A model generated the notes under the pieces. That model saw nothing but the letters and a program-made list of their open reading frames with translations. It did not search any database and had not been told where the DNA came from. From the NCBI GenBank assembly GCA_028289405.1, contig JANQPP010000043.1, positions 1-44,588 on the forward strand: a DNA stretch of 44,588 nt, written 5' to 3'. The DNA is from Pirellulales bacterium. Lineage in GTDB: Bacteria; Planctomycetota; Planctomycetia; Pirellulales; JANQPP01. This document shows positions 1 through 8,813 of this stretch, piece after piece. Position 1 is the first letter of the stretch, and the number at the start of each line of letters is the position of its first letter. A program made the translations under genes and the position numbers.

Positions 1-2
1 CG

Positions 3-941
3 CTTCCGGCCTTGGCGGAAAACACCTACGACGTGGCGGCGACCGCCACGACCGCTTCGGAAACGGCCAACGACTCCACGCTCAATGAATTGGTCATCCA
101 GGCAATTTCCAGTACGCTAGCGGCGCAGCCAGGAAGCCTCAACTTCGGAGACGTCGGCATCGGCGCTTCTCCTTCCCTCTTGGTAACGGTGGTGCATGAA
201 GGCTCCGTGGGATCTCCCGCGGTCATCATTTCGGGGACGAGTATGTCGGGATCCGCCGACTTCACGGCGTTTTTCAGTGGGCCATTGACGCTCCAGCCGG
301 GAGAATCCACCTCGATTCCGATCACCTATGCCCCGCAAACCATCGGCGGGCACGTGGCCACGTTGGATGTCAACCACGACGGGTCCAACTCGCCGCTCAG
401 CGTACCGATTTCGGGCAATGCGGTCCAATCGACTTTGGACATCACGAGCTTTACATTGATCGATGCGGACACCGATCAGCCGATTGGTCCGCTGGTGAAT
501 GGCGGCGTTATCAACCTTTCGGTTTTGCCGACCACGAACCTCAACGTGCGAGCGGACGTGGGCCAAGTCGGGAGCGTGAAATTTGGATTGGACGGAGACC
601 CGAACTTCCGCACGGAAAGCGTGATTCCTTACGCTCTCGCCGGGGATGTCTCCGGGAACTACAAGCCGTTCAACTTCTCGTTGGGGCAACATACCATCAC
701 CGCCACCGCATTTTCAGGCGCCGGTGCAACGGGGACGGCGGGGACTCCGCTGGTTGTAACGTTCACCGTCCAGGATGTTCCGCCGCCGCCACCCGTGGCT
801 CTTGTAAACTCCGATCCCTTGCGGTCTCTGGATGATGCGTTCTCCGCCTGGGAAGCAGACTCCGAAATGGACGCGCTCTTGATGGCGGTGGCGATGCAAG
901 ACGATGCGGAGAATGCCATCGACTTTGGGCAATGGGCATGA
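3..941 (+). CDS. C-terminal part of a secreted ASH/Ig-like repeat protein (5' end outside window)
   Basis: The frame is open to the left edge of the window, so this is probably the tail of a larger protein; the TTG at 12 is only the first possible start inside the window. Roughly residues 38-137 resemble an ASH / choice-of-anchor D beta-sandwich (the pattern LNFGDVGIG followed by SIPITYAPQTIGG). About residues 140-255 form a second Ig-like unit with VKFGLDGDPNFRTE, PYALAGD and LGQHTITATAFSG, a type common in extracellular planctomycete proteins. A PPPPP linker leads to an acidic, Met/Ala-rich tail ending in IDFGQWA. No catalytic motif is visible. A role in cell-surface or extracellular binding is inferred from the domain types only. 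Confidence 0.7.
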   Translation, partial: LPALAENTYDVAATATTASETANDSTLNELVIQAISSTLAAQPGSLNFGDVGIGASPSLLVTVVHEGSVGSPAVIISGTSMSGSADFTAFFSGPLTLQPGESTSIPITYAPQTIGGHVATLDVNHDGSNSPLSVPISGNAVQSTLDITSFTLIDADTDQPIGPLVNGGVINLSVLPTTNLNVRADVGQVGSVKFGLDGDPNFRTESVIPYALAGDVSGNYKPFNFSLGQHTITATAFSGAGATGTAGTPLVVTFTVQDVPPPPPVALVNSDPLRSLDDAFSAWEADSEMDALLMAVAMQDDAENAIDFGQWA

Positions 942-1363
942 TCCCCGTTTACTGAAGCTCCCCGGTTCCAAATGGTGAACAGGTTGGTCGCACTCACCCG
1001 CCCCTGACGAGGGCTAATTCCCTTCGTCCTGGGAAGCCACTCCATCCGCGCGACGAGCAGTGGAGTTCTCTTGGGAAAGGACACTGGCGACAAAGGTGGC
1101 ATTCGCGGCGAGGCACGTCGCGACAAGGTTGCATTCGGTGTTCCGGTGTCCTTCTTTCTGGCAACGAGGGATCAACGTTCGTGGACCGCGGGATCCGTTC
1201 GTTACGCCGCCGGAGCAGTTGGTCGCGCGGCATGCCCTCGTCTGGAAAAGCGACGCAGGCTACGATCATAGCATTGCGTTTCGCCAGCAGCCGGCACATG
1301 TCGAATACCGGTTGACGAATCGCCGGATGAACTTGTTCTAGGGATCTCCAGCGGAGGATGCTT
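942..1363. other. Intergenic region without a supported gene
   Basis: No reading frame here looks like a protein; the 93-aa frame at 1060-1341 has no recognisable composition or start signal. Two similar stretches near 1088 and 1120 (GCGACAA, then AGGTGGCATTCG and AGGTTGCATTCG) form an imperfect direct repeat. The last 13 bases carry the asnB ribosome binding site. Confidence 0.5.
1353..1357 (+). promoter_or_regulatory. Ribosome binding site that fixes the asnB start
   Basis: GGAGG lies 6 bases before the GTG at 1364 but directly abuts the upstream in-frame ATG at 1358. Only the GTG has usable spacing, and it also places the glutaminase nucleophile cysteine at residue 2. Confidence 0.75.
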
Positions 1364-2881
1364 GTGTGCGGTTTTGCATGTTTGTGGCAGCATGATGACG
1401 AGGCGCTGGCCAAACGTATGATCGAAAAAATCGAACACCGTGGGCCTGACGAAACGCAGGTTTATCGGTCGCCCAATGTGCCGGCGATCATGGCACATTG
1501 CCGCCTCTCGATCATCGGCCCTTCGGACGGCTCGCAGCCGATCTATTCCGCGGACAATATCCTCGTGGCCAATGGCGAAATCTATAACTACAGCGATTTG
1601 CGGGCCATCCTGGGAGAAAGTGCCTTCGAAACTCGTAGCGACAGCGAAACTATCCTGCATCTATTTCGTTCCAGGCATTTACGCTGGGTGACGAAACTGG
1701 ACGGCATGTTCGCCTTCGTGCTCGCGACACCGGAGCGTGTCATCGCCGCGCGCGATCCGTTGGGAATCAAACCGCTGTATGTGGCCCGATTCGATGAGGG
1801 CCTCGCATTTTGTTCCGAAATCAAGGCTTTCGATGGGCTCGGCTTATCCCAGATCGAGGCAATCGGACCAGGTGAAATGTTTGATAGTTTGGATGGCACC
1901 AGAAGGTGGTTCCGCGTGCCGCATGGAGCGGCGGAAGCCGAACACGATCTGGATCTGGAATCGGTCTGCCGGGAACTCAGGCTCACGCTCGAAGACGCGG
2001 TGCGGAAATGGATGGTGGCGGACGTGGAAGTCGGGTCGTTTCTCTCAGGCGGGTTGGACTCGTCGATCATTGCCGCGATCGCCGCGCGTGCCATTGACCG
2101 GCCTTTGAAAACCTTCTCCGTCGGATTGGAGGGAAGCCCCGATATTTTGGCTGCCGCCGAGGTGGCGCGGCATATCGGTTCGGAACATCACCAACTGACA
2201 TTCACCGCCGAAGAAATCGCGGAAGCGCTGCCGCATGTCATCTATCACCTAGAAAGTGCGGACGTGGACCTCGTGCGAAGCGCGATTCCCACGCACTTCG
2301 CCACGACACTCGCGCGACGGCATGTGAAGGCCGTCTTGACCGGAGAGGGGGCGGACGAACTGTTCGCGGGCTACGCTTACCATCATGATTATGTTCATGC
2401 GCCGCGCGAGCTGGCGGATGAACTGACGCGTTCCTTGACCACCATGCACAACATCAATCTCCAACGCGTGGATCGCATGACGATGGCGCAGGGCCTCGAA
2501 GCGCGCACTCCCTTTTTGGATCGCGATTTGATCGATTTCGCACAGTCGATACCCGCTTCGCTCAAAATGCGGATCACTAATGAGGGAAGTGCCAAAACGA
2601 CCGAAAAGTGGATACTTCGCAAGGCCTGTGAAGACTTGCTGCCCAAGGAACTCATTTGGCGCGAAAAGGCTCAATTTGACGAGGGAACTGGTACGGTGGA
2701 CACGTTGGACGAAGCGCTTTCGATCGCGACCAACACATCGTCGCCCGTGGATCGCGAGACCGAAGCCGGGCTTTATCGCGATATCTTATACGAACAGTTC
2801 GAGGATCCGGACATAATACTGGAACATGCCGGCACCTGGGCCGAGGATCGCGTGGCAATCGGTAGCAAGGGAAGTGAGTGA
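1364..2881 (+). CDS. asnB: Asparagine synthetase, glutamine-hydrolysing (AsnB type)
   Basis: Class II glutamine amidotransferase joined to an ATP-dependent asparagine synthetase: the N-terminal half releases ammonia from glutamine, the C-terminal half adenylates aspartate and makes asparagine in the cytoplasm. The GTG at 1364 is chosen because it gives Met-Cys-Gly, with Cys2 as nucleophile after Met removal, and because GGAGG sits 6 bases upstream; the ATG at 1358 would bury the cysteine at position 4. Glutaminase residues are present: R47 (HCRLSI), N70 (NGEIYNY), D93 (SDSET). The PP-loop SGGLDSS lies near residue 228, followed by EGADELFAGY, GLEARTPFLDRDL and the lysine-containing WREKAQFDEG. 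At 505 aa it is somewhat shorter than the enterobacterial enzyme but has all key residues. The nitrilase gene starts 4 bases after its stop, indicating co-transcription. Confidence 0.93.
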   Translation: MCGFACLWQHDDEALAKRMIEKIEHRGPDETQVYRSPNVPAIMAHCRLSIIGPSDGSQPIYSADNILVANGEIYNYSDLRAILGESAFETRSDSETILHLFRSRHLRWVTKLDGMFAFVLATPERVIAARDPLGIKPLYVARFDEGLAFCSEIKAFDGLGLSQIEAIGPGEMFDSLDGTRRWFRVPHGAAEAEHDLDLESVCRELRLTLEDAVRKWMVADVEVGSFLSGGLDSSIIAAIAARAIDRPLKTFSVGLEGSPDILAAAEVARHIGSEHHQLTFTAEEIAEALPHVIYHLESADVDLVRSAIPTHFATTLARRHVKAVLTGEGADELFAGYAYHHDYVHAPRELADELTRSLTTMHNINLQRVDRMTMAQGLEARTPFLDRDLIDFAQSIPASLKMRITNEGSAKTTEKWILRKACEDLLPKELIWREKAQFDEGTGTVDTLDEALSIATNTSSPVDRETEAGLYRDILYEQFEDPDIILEHAGTWAEDRVAIGSKGSE

Positions 2882-2885
2882 TTGC

Positions 2886-3779
2886 ATGACCGATTCCAAT
2901 GAATATCGATCCGCCAAACTACGCGTCGCCGCCGCGCAAATCGAGCCGACCGAAGCGAACATTAGCGACAACCTCGAGAAGCACTTCGCTTATATCGACC
3001 GGGCACGGGACGCGGGCGTGGAATTGCTCGTTTTCCCGGAGCTTTCCCTCACCGGTTACCAGTTACGTTCCAAGACGCCAGACCTCGCCATCACGCGGCA
3101 TGACCAGCGATTGCTGGAGATCGCGGAGCGTGCTGGTGACATGACCGTGGTTGCCGGATTCGTCGAAGAGAGCATGGCGGCTCAATTTCACAATTCCGCC
3201 GCCGCATTGCGTTACGGCAAAGTACAATTCATTCACCGCAAGCTGAACTTGGCCACCTACGGAAATCTAGAGGAAGCCAAATATTTCGCCCGCGGCCGCT
3301 ATGTTGATGTGTTCGTCCATGAACCGCCGTGGACGGCCGCGATCTTCATCTGCGCTGACTCTTGGAACCCCGGCTTGATTCATCTGGCCGGACTGTATGG
3401 CGCGACGCTGCTGATCATTCCCGTCGCGTCCTCTCGTGAGGCGGTGGGGCTCGATTTCTCGAACCCTGACGGTTGGGACACCGCCTTATCCTTTTACGGA
3501 ATGCTCTACGGCATGCCGATCGTGATGGCGAACCATTGCGGAACGCGGGACGGCGAGACGTATTGGGGAGGTAGCCGCGTTATCGATCCGCATGGCAAGA
3601 TTTTGGCCATCGGCGGCGAAGGCGAAGAGTTGGTCATTGCCGATTTGGATTACAACAAAGTACGTCAGGCCCGATTCCAGTTGCCTACCGTGCGTGATTC
3701 GAACCTGGATCTGATCCACCGAGAAATTGAGCGTCTGAACAACCGTATTGGCGTACCGCGCGGCATTCGTTCCGTGTAG
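2886..3779 (+). CDS. Carbon-nitrogen hydrolase (nitrilase superfamily amidohydrolase)
   Basis: Cytoplasmic amidase-like enzyme of 297 aa, hydrolysing an amide or carbamoyl C-N bond; the substrate cannot be read from sequence. The Glu-Lys-Cys triad is visible: E52 in FPELSLTGY, K119 in IHRKLNLATYG and C156 in FICADSWNP. The frame is open back to an ATG at 2826, inside asnB, but the ATG at 2886 gives the normal N-terminus (MTDSNEYRSAKLRVAAAQIE, the first family beta-strand following directly) and has AGGGAAG 11 bases upstream. It starts 4 bases after asnB, so the two enzymes are very likely one operon, both concerned with amide nitrogen. Convergent with the next gene. Confidence 0.9.
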   Translation: MTDSNEYRSAKLRVAAAQIEPTEANISDNLEKHFAYIDRARDAGVELLVFPELSLTGYQLRSKTPDLAITRHDQRLLEIAERAGDMTVVAGFVEESMAAQFHNSAAALRYGKVQFIHRKLNLATYGNLEEAKYFARGRYVDVFVHEPPWTAAIFICADSWNPGLIHLAGLYGATLLIIPVASSREAVGLDFSNPDGWDTALSFYGMLYGMPIVMANHCGTRDGETYWGGSRVIDPHGKILAIGGEGEELVIADLDYNKVRQARFQLPTVRDSNLDLIHREIERLNNRIGVPRGIRSV

Positions 3780-3865
3780 ACGAGCGGTACTTCCAGATTG
3801 CGTTGGTGCGCCAATGGTAAACGCCAGGTCCGAGCCATCCGATTGCGTGCCGAGCGTTCGATACA

Positions 3866-6334
3866 CTATTCCCCGCATTCCTTCGCGATCCGTGCGTAAG
3901 TTGAGATGGCGCGATCGTACGCCTGTTTCGCCTCGTCGCGTTCATCTTCGGCGATAAACCGCCGGCGATTGGTCCACAGTAGCTTGATGGTCTCGGCACA
4001 CCACCGGGCACTATCTCTGGAGGCTCGAATCGGTTGGTCCGCCACGATCACCTGCACGGGATTGGTGTGCAATTGGGGGAACTGCCGCAGGGCGATCCAA
4101 CTGCTCTGGGTAATGGGGACTTGGAACTCCAAATCGTGAATGGCTCCGTCGGCCTCAACTTCACGGCGAGCCACCGCCTCGCCGTTGACCACGATCTCCA
4201 CAAGCCGGGAACCTCCCTGGACGGTGCCTGAGTCGCGCGGCGCATGCAAGTTCACGGTATCTCCCACGACGCGGCGTCCACCCGCCGGCACAATCCCCCC
4301 GTAAGCAACGGCTTTGGGCTGCTCGGAGGCGAAAGCGACCTTCGCGCGGACTTGGATGCTACCCGGCACGGAGAGTTGGACATCCTGCCTGCCGGGAGCG
4401 GCGCCGTTCACCTCGAACAACACCGCATGCGCGAAACCGTCGGAAACATACGACCGTCCTTGCCGCAAACCCTCGCACCATTCCGTGAAGTCGAGCGAGG
4501 GTACGTCGCCCAGTTGCACGTAAACCCGCCCCTGCCCCACGCGGCGGCTGCTCATGCAAGGGAAGTCGGTCTCACCGCTGAGTTTCAGCGGAAATCCGCA
4601 ATTCAGCAGATGATACCAGGTGTTCCATTCGGGAATCCGCGCGGTATCCATGGCACTGATGAAGTCGCACACGCCTTCGGCGGTGCTGACACAGATCTCC
4701 ATGGCTCCGGCCCCGTTCATTTCCGGAATGGCCAGATTCGGCAATTCATGGGCCGCTTGGTCGATGCCCCGAGCCAGTTCGCCGAGCGTCAACATCTCAT
4801 CCCCGTCGCGGTCCAGTGAAGAGAACGGTCGTGGAAGCAGCGCCGACTGCCCTTCCTCGACTGACAGCATTTCATCGCCACTCATGTCGTATTGGGAAAT
4901 GATTCTTTCCGCAGCGGAGGGAGGATTTACGTACAGCGCCGAATGCGGATACCCGGTGACGCCTCCCTGCTCCTTGGCCCAACGCATCACCGGCACGGTC
5001 CAGGTGGGCCAACCCTTCTCCTTCGTCCCGTCCGAGCCGGGATACGTTTGGTCCCGCAAATTGAGCAGGCACACGTGCCCCAGTGCCGCCGAACCGAAGC
5101 CGCTGATTTCCAGATCGTATTTCAGCAGCGTGAACGGCTCGCTGACCGTGTCCGCCACGGAGGAAAAGAACCGCCGCTGGAAGTCGAAACAGGGCCCCCA
5201 GGTCAGCACGCAGCCCACGTTGAGTCCTTCGCCCTGGACCTGCACGAACATATCCTCGGGCCGGACGCCTTGCGTTGGGAAGTCGTAATGCGAACATCCG
5301 GCCGCGTGGATGTGGTGATCCCCGCTGTAAAAGCCGAATTCACGGGGATCGATCCAACGCTGCAAGTCGATTTCCAATACGGGATCATCTTGCAATGAAA
5401 TTTTCACGATGCGGGTCTGTTCCACATACTCCGGTCCCCGCGTGGAGGTGAGCGTGAAGCGGCCGGGAGGCAATAGCACTTGCCCGCCGTCACGGCGGTA
5501 GATTTGCGGTTGAAAGAAAAAGTCGGGAGCCAGGCGTTTAGCCTGGGGCGGAAAAACGCGCCCCCGCGCATCGCGGAACGTCAAGCGTGCCGAGGTGGGA
5601 TTGCCTTGCTCATCCCGGATCCGCAGCGTTACGGGGATTGCCGGCTGCACGTCGAACAGCACGGGCACCTCTCCGCGAAAGCCGATATCTTGCGTGCCGG
5701 AGCCCACATCGAAACCGATCGTGGCTTCGCGCTGCCCGACTTCACTGCTGTAGATCATGGCCAAGGCGTATTCGACGGCCAGCCCGCTCAATTGTCGAGT
5801 CATCGGTGGCGATTGGAACATCTCGACTTCCAAGAAACGGTCGGTCGCCCCTTGAATATTCTCGTTTTCCTTCAGTTCCGTCTGCGCTTGCCGGGCCAAA
5901 ATGGCTTCGCTGGCTCCGGAAAACACCGGTCCCGCTTGCGGGCTCATGATGCGGAGCTGACGGGTCACCGTGCTGTCGTTGATTACCTTCACCACGTGCG
6001 GCGTAAATCCGGACTGCTGCAAGACACGCTTCCCAGGGCCCGTTTCGACCTTCACCCGGACCTCCGGATTGAGCGACACCACGAAGAGCACTTGCGGGTC
6101 GAGAAGCCGCTGCAATTGTTCCGCGTCCCGCTCCTCCGCGGCCTGCTTTAATTCCGCGACGAGTGGTTCGGGAAGCGGGCTGCCCAAATAATCGAGCGTT
6201 TGGATGAGCCGGTTCACATTGGCTCCCAGCGGTTGCCCAGGGACACCGGAGACCGGAGACAAAGCGTCCGCCATGACGAGCCGGCATGGAATCCAAATCC
6301 ACACGATTGCCACGGCAAGTACGAAACGGTGCAT
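3866..6334 (-). CDS. Exported CehA/McbA-family PHP metallohydrolase with EF-hand insert
   Basis: Predicted secreted protein of 822 aa. The ATG at 6334 is preferred over the longer frame (to 6487) because it begins a clean signal peptide (MHRFVLAVAIVWIWIPCRLV, cleavage near ADA) with AAAGG about 10 bases upstream. An N-terminal beta-rich region (about 60-330) precedes a PHP-type metal site: GDHHIHAAGCSHY at 338-350, later TGYPHSALY near 460. CehA/McbA relatives hydrolyse aryl esters or carbamates, but the planctomycete members are uncharacterised. Two EF-hand-like loops, DMSGDEMLSVEE (483-494) and DRDGDEMLTLGE (508-519), sit inside the catalytic region. The C-terminus is a helical TPR-like tail. 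Its promoter region is shared with the divergent sulfatase. Confidence 0.8.
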   Translation of the reverse strand: MHRFVLAVAIVWIWIPCRLVMADALSPVSGVPGQPLGANVNRLIQTLDYLGSPLPEPLVAELKQAAEERDAEQLQRLLDPQVLFVVSLNPEVRVKVETGPGKRVLQQSGFTPHVVKVINDSTVTRQLRIMSPQAGPVFSGASEAILARQAQTELKENENIQGATDRFLEVEMFQSPPMTRQLSGLAVEYALAMIYSSEVGQREATIGFDVGSGTQDIGFRGEVPVLFDVQPAIPVTLRIRDEQGNPTSARLTFRDARGRVFPPQAKRLAPDFFFQPQIYRRDGGQVLLPPGRFTLTSTRGPEYVEQTRIVKISLQDDPVLEIDLQRWIDPREFGFYSGDHHIHAAGCSHYDFPTQGVRPEDMFVQVQGEGLNVGCVLTWGPCFDFQRRFFSSVADTVSEPFTLLKYDLEISGFGSAALGHVCLLNLRDQTYPGSDGTKEKGWPTWTVPVMRWAKEQGGVTGYPHSALYVNPPSAAERIISQYDMSGDEMLSVEEGQSALLPRPFSSLDRDGDEMLTLGELARGIDQAAHELPNLAIPEMNGAGAMEICVSTAEGVCDFISAMDTARIPEWNTWYHLLNCGFPLKLSGETDFPCMSSRRVGQGRVYVQLGDVPSLDFTEWCEGLRQGRSYVSDGFAHAVLFEVNGAAPGRQDVQLSVPGSIQVRAKVAFASEQPKAVAYGGIVPAGGRRVVGDTVNLHAPRDSGTVQGGSRLVEIVVNGEAVARREVEADGAIHDLEFQVPITQSSWIALRQFPQLHTNPVQVIVADQPIRASRDSARWCAETIKLLWTNRRRFIAEDERDEAKQAYDRAISTYARIAKECGE

Positions 6335-6615
6335 TGTCGAAAACCTTTCGCTGGTTGAAGCCGATTCCAAAACTTGCCAATCTGCTCGTCCTCCAGGTAA
6401 GCGGCGACGGTGGCTATCATACCAAGTCGCGGAACAGGAATGTTCCGAATTCGCGGAAGGTCGCCACGCGCATGTAGAAATTCTCACCGCGAATTCGTGA
6501 CGCGGAGAGTGTGATGACTTATCATGCAGGCCCGGCAGTTCGGATTGACCGGGTATGGCAGCCTCGCTGCTTGTTTGCCATCGTATCGTTTTCCCTCCAA
6601 CTTTTCGGCAAGACC
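6335..6615. other. Divergent promoter region of the PHP protein and the sulfatase
   Basis: This 281-base stretch separates two exported proteins transcribed in opposite directions. GGAG at 6504-6507 stands 6 bases before an in-frame ATG at 6514 that could start a longer sulfatase. No clear sigma-70 boxes were recognised. Confidence 0.4.
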
Positions 6616-8118
6616 ATGACGCGACACATATTTACGCCCATCTATATTCTCACGGTCCTCATCGTTTCGTTTTTCTCCCAGTCTGTCCAGGGGCTCGAAG
6701 GGGAGCGGCCGAACATCATTTTGGTTATCACCGATGACCAGGGTTATGGACCCGTCGGCCGGCACGGCCATCCCTGGATCGAGACACCGAACCTGGACAC
6801 GTTGTACGACTCCAGCGTGCGTTTTACTCGTTTCTTGGTGAGTCCTACTTGTTCCCCCACGCGGTCCGCGTTGATGACCGGCCGGCATCCGATGAAAAAC
6901 GGCATCACGCATACAATTTTGGAACGGGAGCGGATGACGCTCGACGCGACCATTCTGCCCCAAGTGCTGGGCCAAGCCGGCTACACCACGGGAATCTTCG
7001 GCAAATGGCATTTGGGTGACGAGGAGCCCTATCAGCCGCATCGCCGAGGTTTCGATGAGGCCTTTATCCACGGCGCCGGCGGCATCGGGCAGGCCTACAA
7101 CTGTAGTTGTGCCGATGCACCGAACAACAAATATTTCGATCCGGTGATTCGTCACAACGGGAAGTTCGTGAAAACGGACGGCTTTTGCACGGACTTGTTT
7201 TTCACAGCGGCTTTGGGTTGGATCCGCCAGGCCAAGGATGGGGATCAACCTTTCTTCGCCTACATCACCACGAACGCCCCGCATGGTCCCTTCATCGCTC
7301 CGCCGGAAAATACGCAGCGTTTCACGGACCTCGGTTTCGGTAAGAGCCAGGCCGGATTTTACGGGATGATCGAAAACATTGATGAAAACATGGGTCGGCT
7401 ACTGGCGAAACTCGACGAGTGGGATTTGTTCGAGGAGACGTTGATCATCTTCATGTCCGACAATGGCATGACCGGTGGCGGTTCCGGCAGACTGGGCGAA
7501 CCGCTGGGTACCGCCGCCAATGGCGACCAGCTCTATCCCTACAACGCCGGCATGAAGGGCTTGAAGGGGAGCGTGGATGAAGGGGGCGTGCGGGTGCCGT
7601 TCTTCGTCCGCTGGGATGGGCACATTAAACCAAGCCAGGACATCGACCGCATCGCCGCGCATATTGATATCTTGCCCACGCTAGCGTCGCTAGCTGGCGC
7701 CACACCGCCGGAAGAACAAGTGGAAGGCCGCTCGCTTTTGCCATTATTGCAAAACGCGGGCGCGGCTTGGGAGGACCGCTACCTCTTCTCGCATCAGGGC
7801 CGCTGGCCCACGGGCGCTGACCCGAATGACTTTCAATGGAAGAATTTCGCGGTGCGAAACCAGCGGTTCCGCCTCGTACAGAACTCGGCCTTGTACGATA
7901 TGCAGCGCGATCCAGCCCAGACGAGGAATGTGATCGAGAATCACCCGGAAATCGTCGCCGCGATGCGGGCCGCTTACGAGCAGTTCTGGCAGGAAACGCG
8001 ACCGTTGATGGTGAACGAGGACGTGCCGATGTCCCCCACACGTCCCTTCCATGTACTGTATCACCAGCAAGCCGACGCCACCGGCATTCCCGATTGGCAG
8101 GCCCCGCAGCTTGATTGA
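6616..8118 (+). CDS. Exported type I sulfatase (formylglycine-dependent)
   Basis: Hydrolyses sulfate esters, probably on sulfated polysaccharides, outside the cytoplasm. From the ATG at 6616 the 500-aa product begins with a signal peptide (MTRHIFTPIYILTVLIVSFF, cleavage after SVQG). The metal site starts with D40-D41 in TDDQGYG, and the sulfatase signature CSPTRSALMTGR places the formylglycine-forming residue at Cys79, so this is a cysteine-type enzyme needing a formylglycine-generating enzyme not found in this window. GKWHLGDEEPYQPHRRGFDE and FMSDNGMTGG are typical of the arylsulfatase A-like branch. An alternative ATG at 6514 has a better Shine-Dalgarno site but would put 34 residues before the signal peptide. 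Convergent with the membrane protein at 8220. Confidence 0.92.
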   Translation: MTRHIFTPIYILTVLIVSFFSQSVQGLEGERPNIILVITDDQGYGPVGRHGHPWIETPNLDTLYDSSVRFTRFLVSPTCSPTRSALMTGRHPMKNGITHTILERERMTLDATILPQVLGQAGYTTGIFGKWHLGDEEPYQPHRRGFDEAFIHGAGGIGQAYNCSCADAPNNKYFDPVIRHNGKFVKTDGFCTDLFFTAALGWIRQAKDGDQPFFAYITTNAPHGPFIAPPENTQRFTDLGFGKSQAGFYGMIENIDENMGRLLAKLDEWDLFEETLIIFMSDNGMTGGGSGRLGEPLGTAANGDQLYPYNAGMKGLKGSVDEGGVRVPFFVRWDGHIKPSQDIDRIAAHIDILPTLASLAGATPPEEQVEGRSLLPLLQNAGAAWEDRYLFSHQGRWPTGADPNDFQWKNFAVRNQRFRLVQNSALYDMQRDPAQTRNVIENHPEIVAAMRAAYEQFWQETRPLMVNEDVPMSPTRPFHVLYHQQADATGIPDWQAPQLD

Positions 8119-8219
8119 AAGTCGTGCGTGGCCGGCCGTTTCGTGGCCTGGAATTACTGCTGAAAAATATGCCGTCAGCCGCTCGTCTTCGAGAAAGTGT
8201 AAGAGCCTGAAGTCAAGCT

Positions 8220-8780
8220 TCAGTGCAGAAGTCCGTTCTTCAGCACCATCACCGCCGGGGCGAATATTGCTCCGACATGCCACGCGGTACATGCCACGCC
8301 GAGTTTCAATACGAACCTGGGAGCCTTCCTGGCGAGGTCAGGAGAAAACATCCACTCCCTCCCAATCGCAATGACCAGGAGAATTACCATCAGAATGGTT
8401 ATCGTGGGTGAGATTGCCCAAGTCGTGACCGAAGGCAGCTCGAATTCGAATTGACGCCAAAATTCCCGTGCAGCAATTCGAGTCGACTCCACGAAAATTC
8501 CTGCGCCACTCAAGATGCCCAAGGAAAAGAACTGCTCGCGTGGGAAACGGCGCGAAAATACATCGGCCATCCAGACCACACCGATGCTGAAACAAGCCAA
8601 ACCAGTTATTTCCAGAGTGACCGTGGCGATTCTTTCGATTGAGGCCGAAGGCGGAATTGAATCGGCGATGCTCAATAAGGCAACACCGAAAGATAGGCTG
8701 AGTTGTAGCCAAAAGAATCGTGACAGGGTGATTTGCGGTTTTGTCGTACCTGATGTCGCATTTGCTCTCGGAAATGCCAA
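8220..8780 (-). CDS. Polytopic membrane protein, unknown function
   Basis: Unrecognised 186-aa protein with four or five hydrophobic helices (around FFWLQLSLSFGVALLSIAD, TVTLEITGLACFSIGVVWMA, FFSLGILSGAGIFVEST, ITILMVILLVIAIG and HVGAIFAPAVMVL). The start is a TTG at 8780, with GGAG 14 bases upstream, so the true start is uncertain. It follows the PhyH gene by 33 bases on the same strand, suggesting the last gene of a three-gene unit. Base composition is somewhat more AT-rich than its neighbours. No catalytic or transport motif is visible. Confidence 0.6.
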   Translation of the reverse strand: MAFPRANATSGTTKPQITLSRFFWLQLSLSFGVALLSIADSIPPSASIERIATVTLEITGLACFSIGVVWMADVFSRRFPREQFFSLGILSGAGIFVESTRIAAREFWRQFEFELPSVTTWAISPTITILMVILLVIAIGREWMFSPDLARKAPRFVLKLGVACTAWHVGAIFAPAVMVLKNGLLH

Positions 8781-8813
8781 GGTGATTCATCTCCAAGTTA
8801 TTTGGTTTGCGGT

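Noticed and set aside
1060..1341. 93-aa plus-strand frame upstream of asnB
   Set aside because: No Shine-Dalgarno site and no recognisable composition; probably chance.
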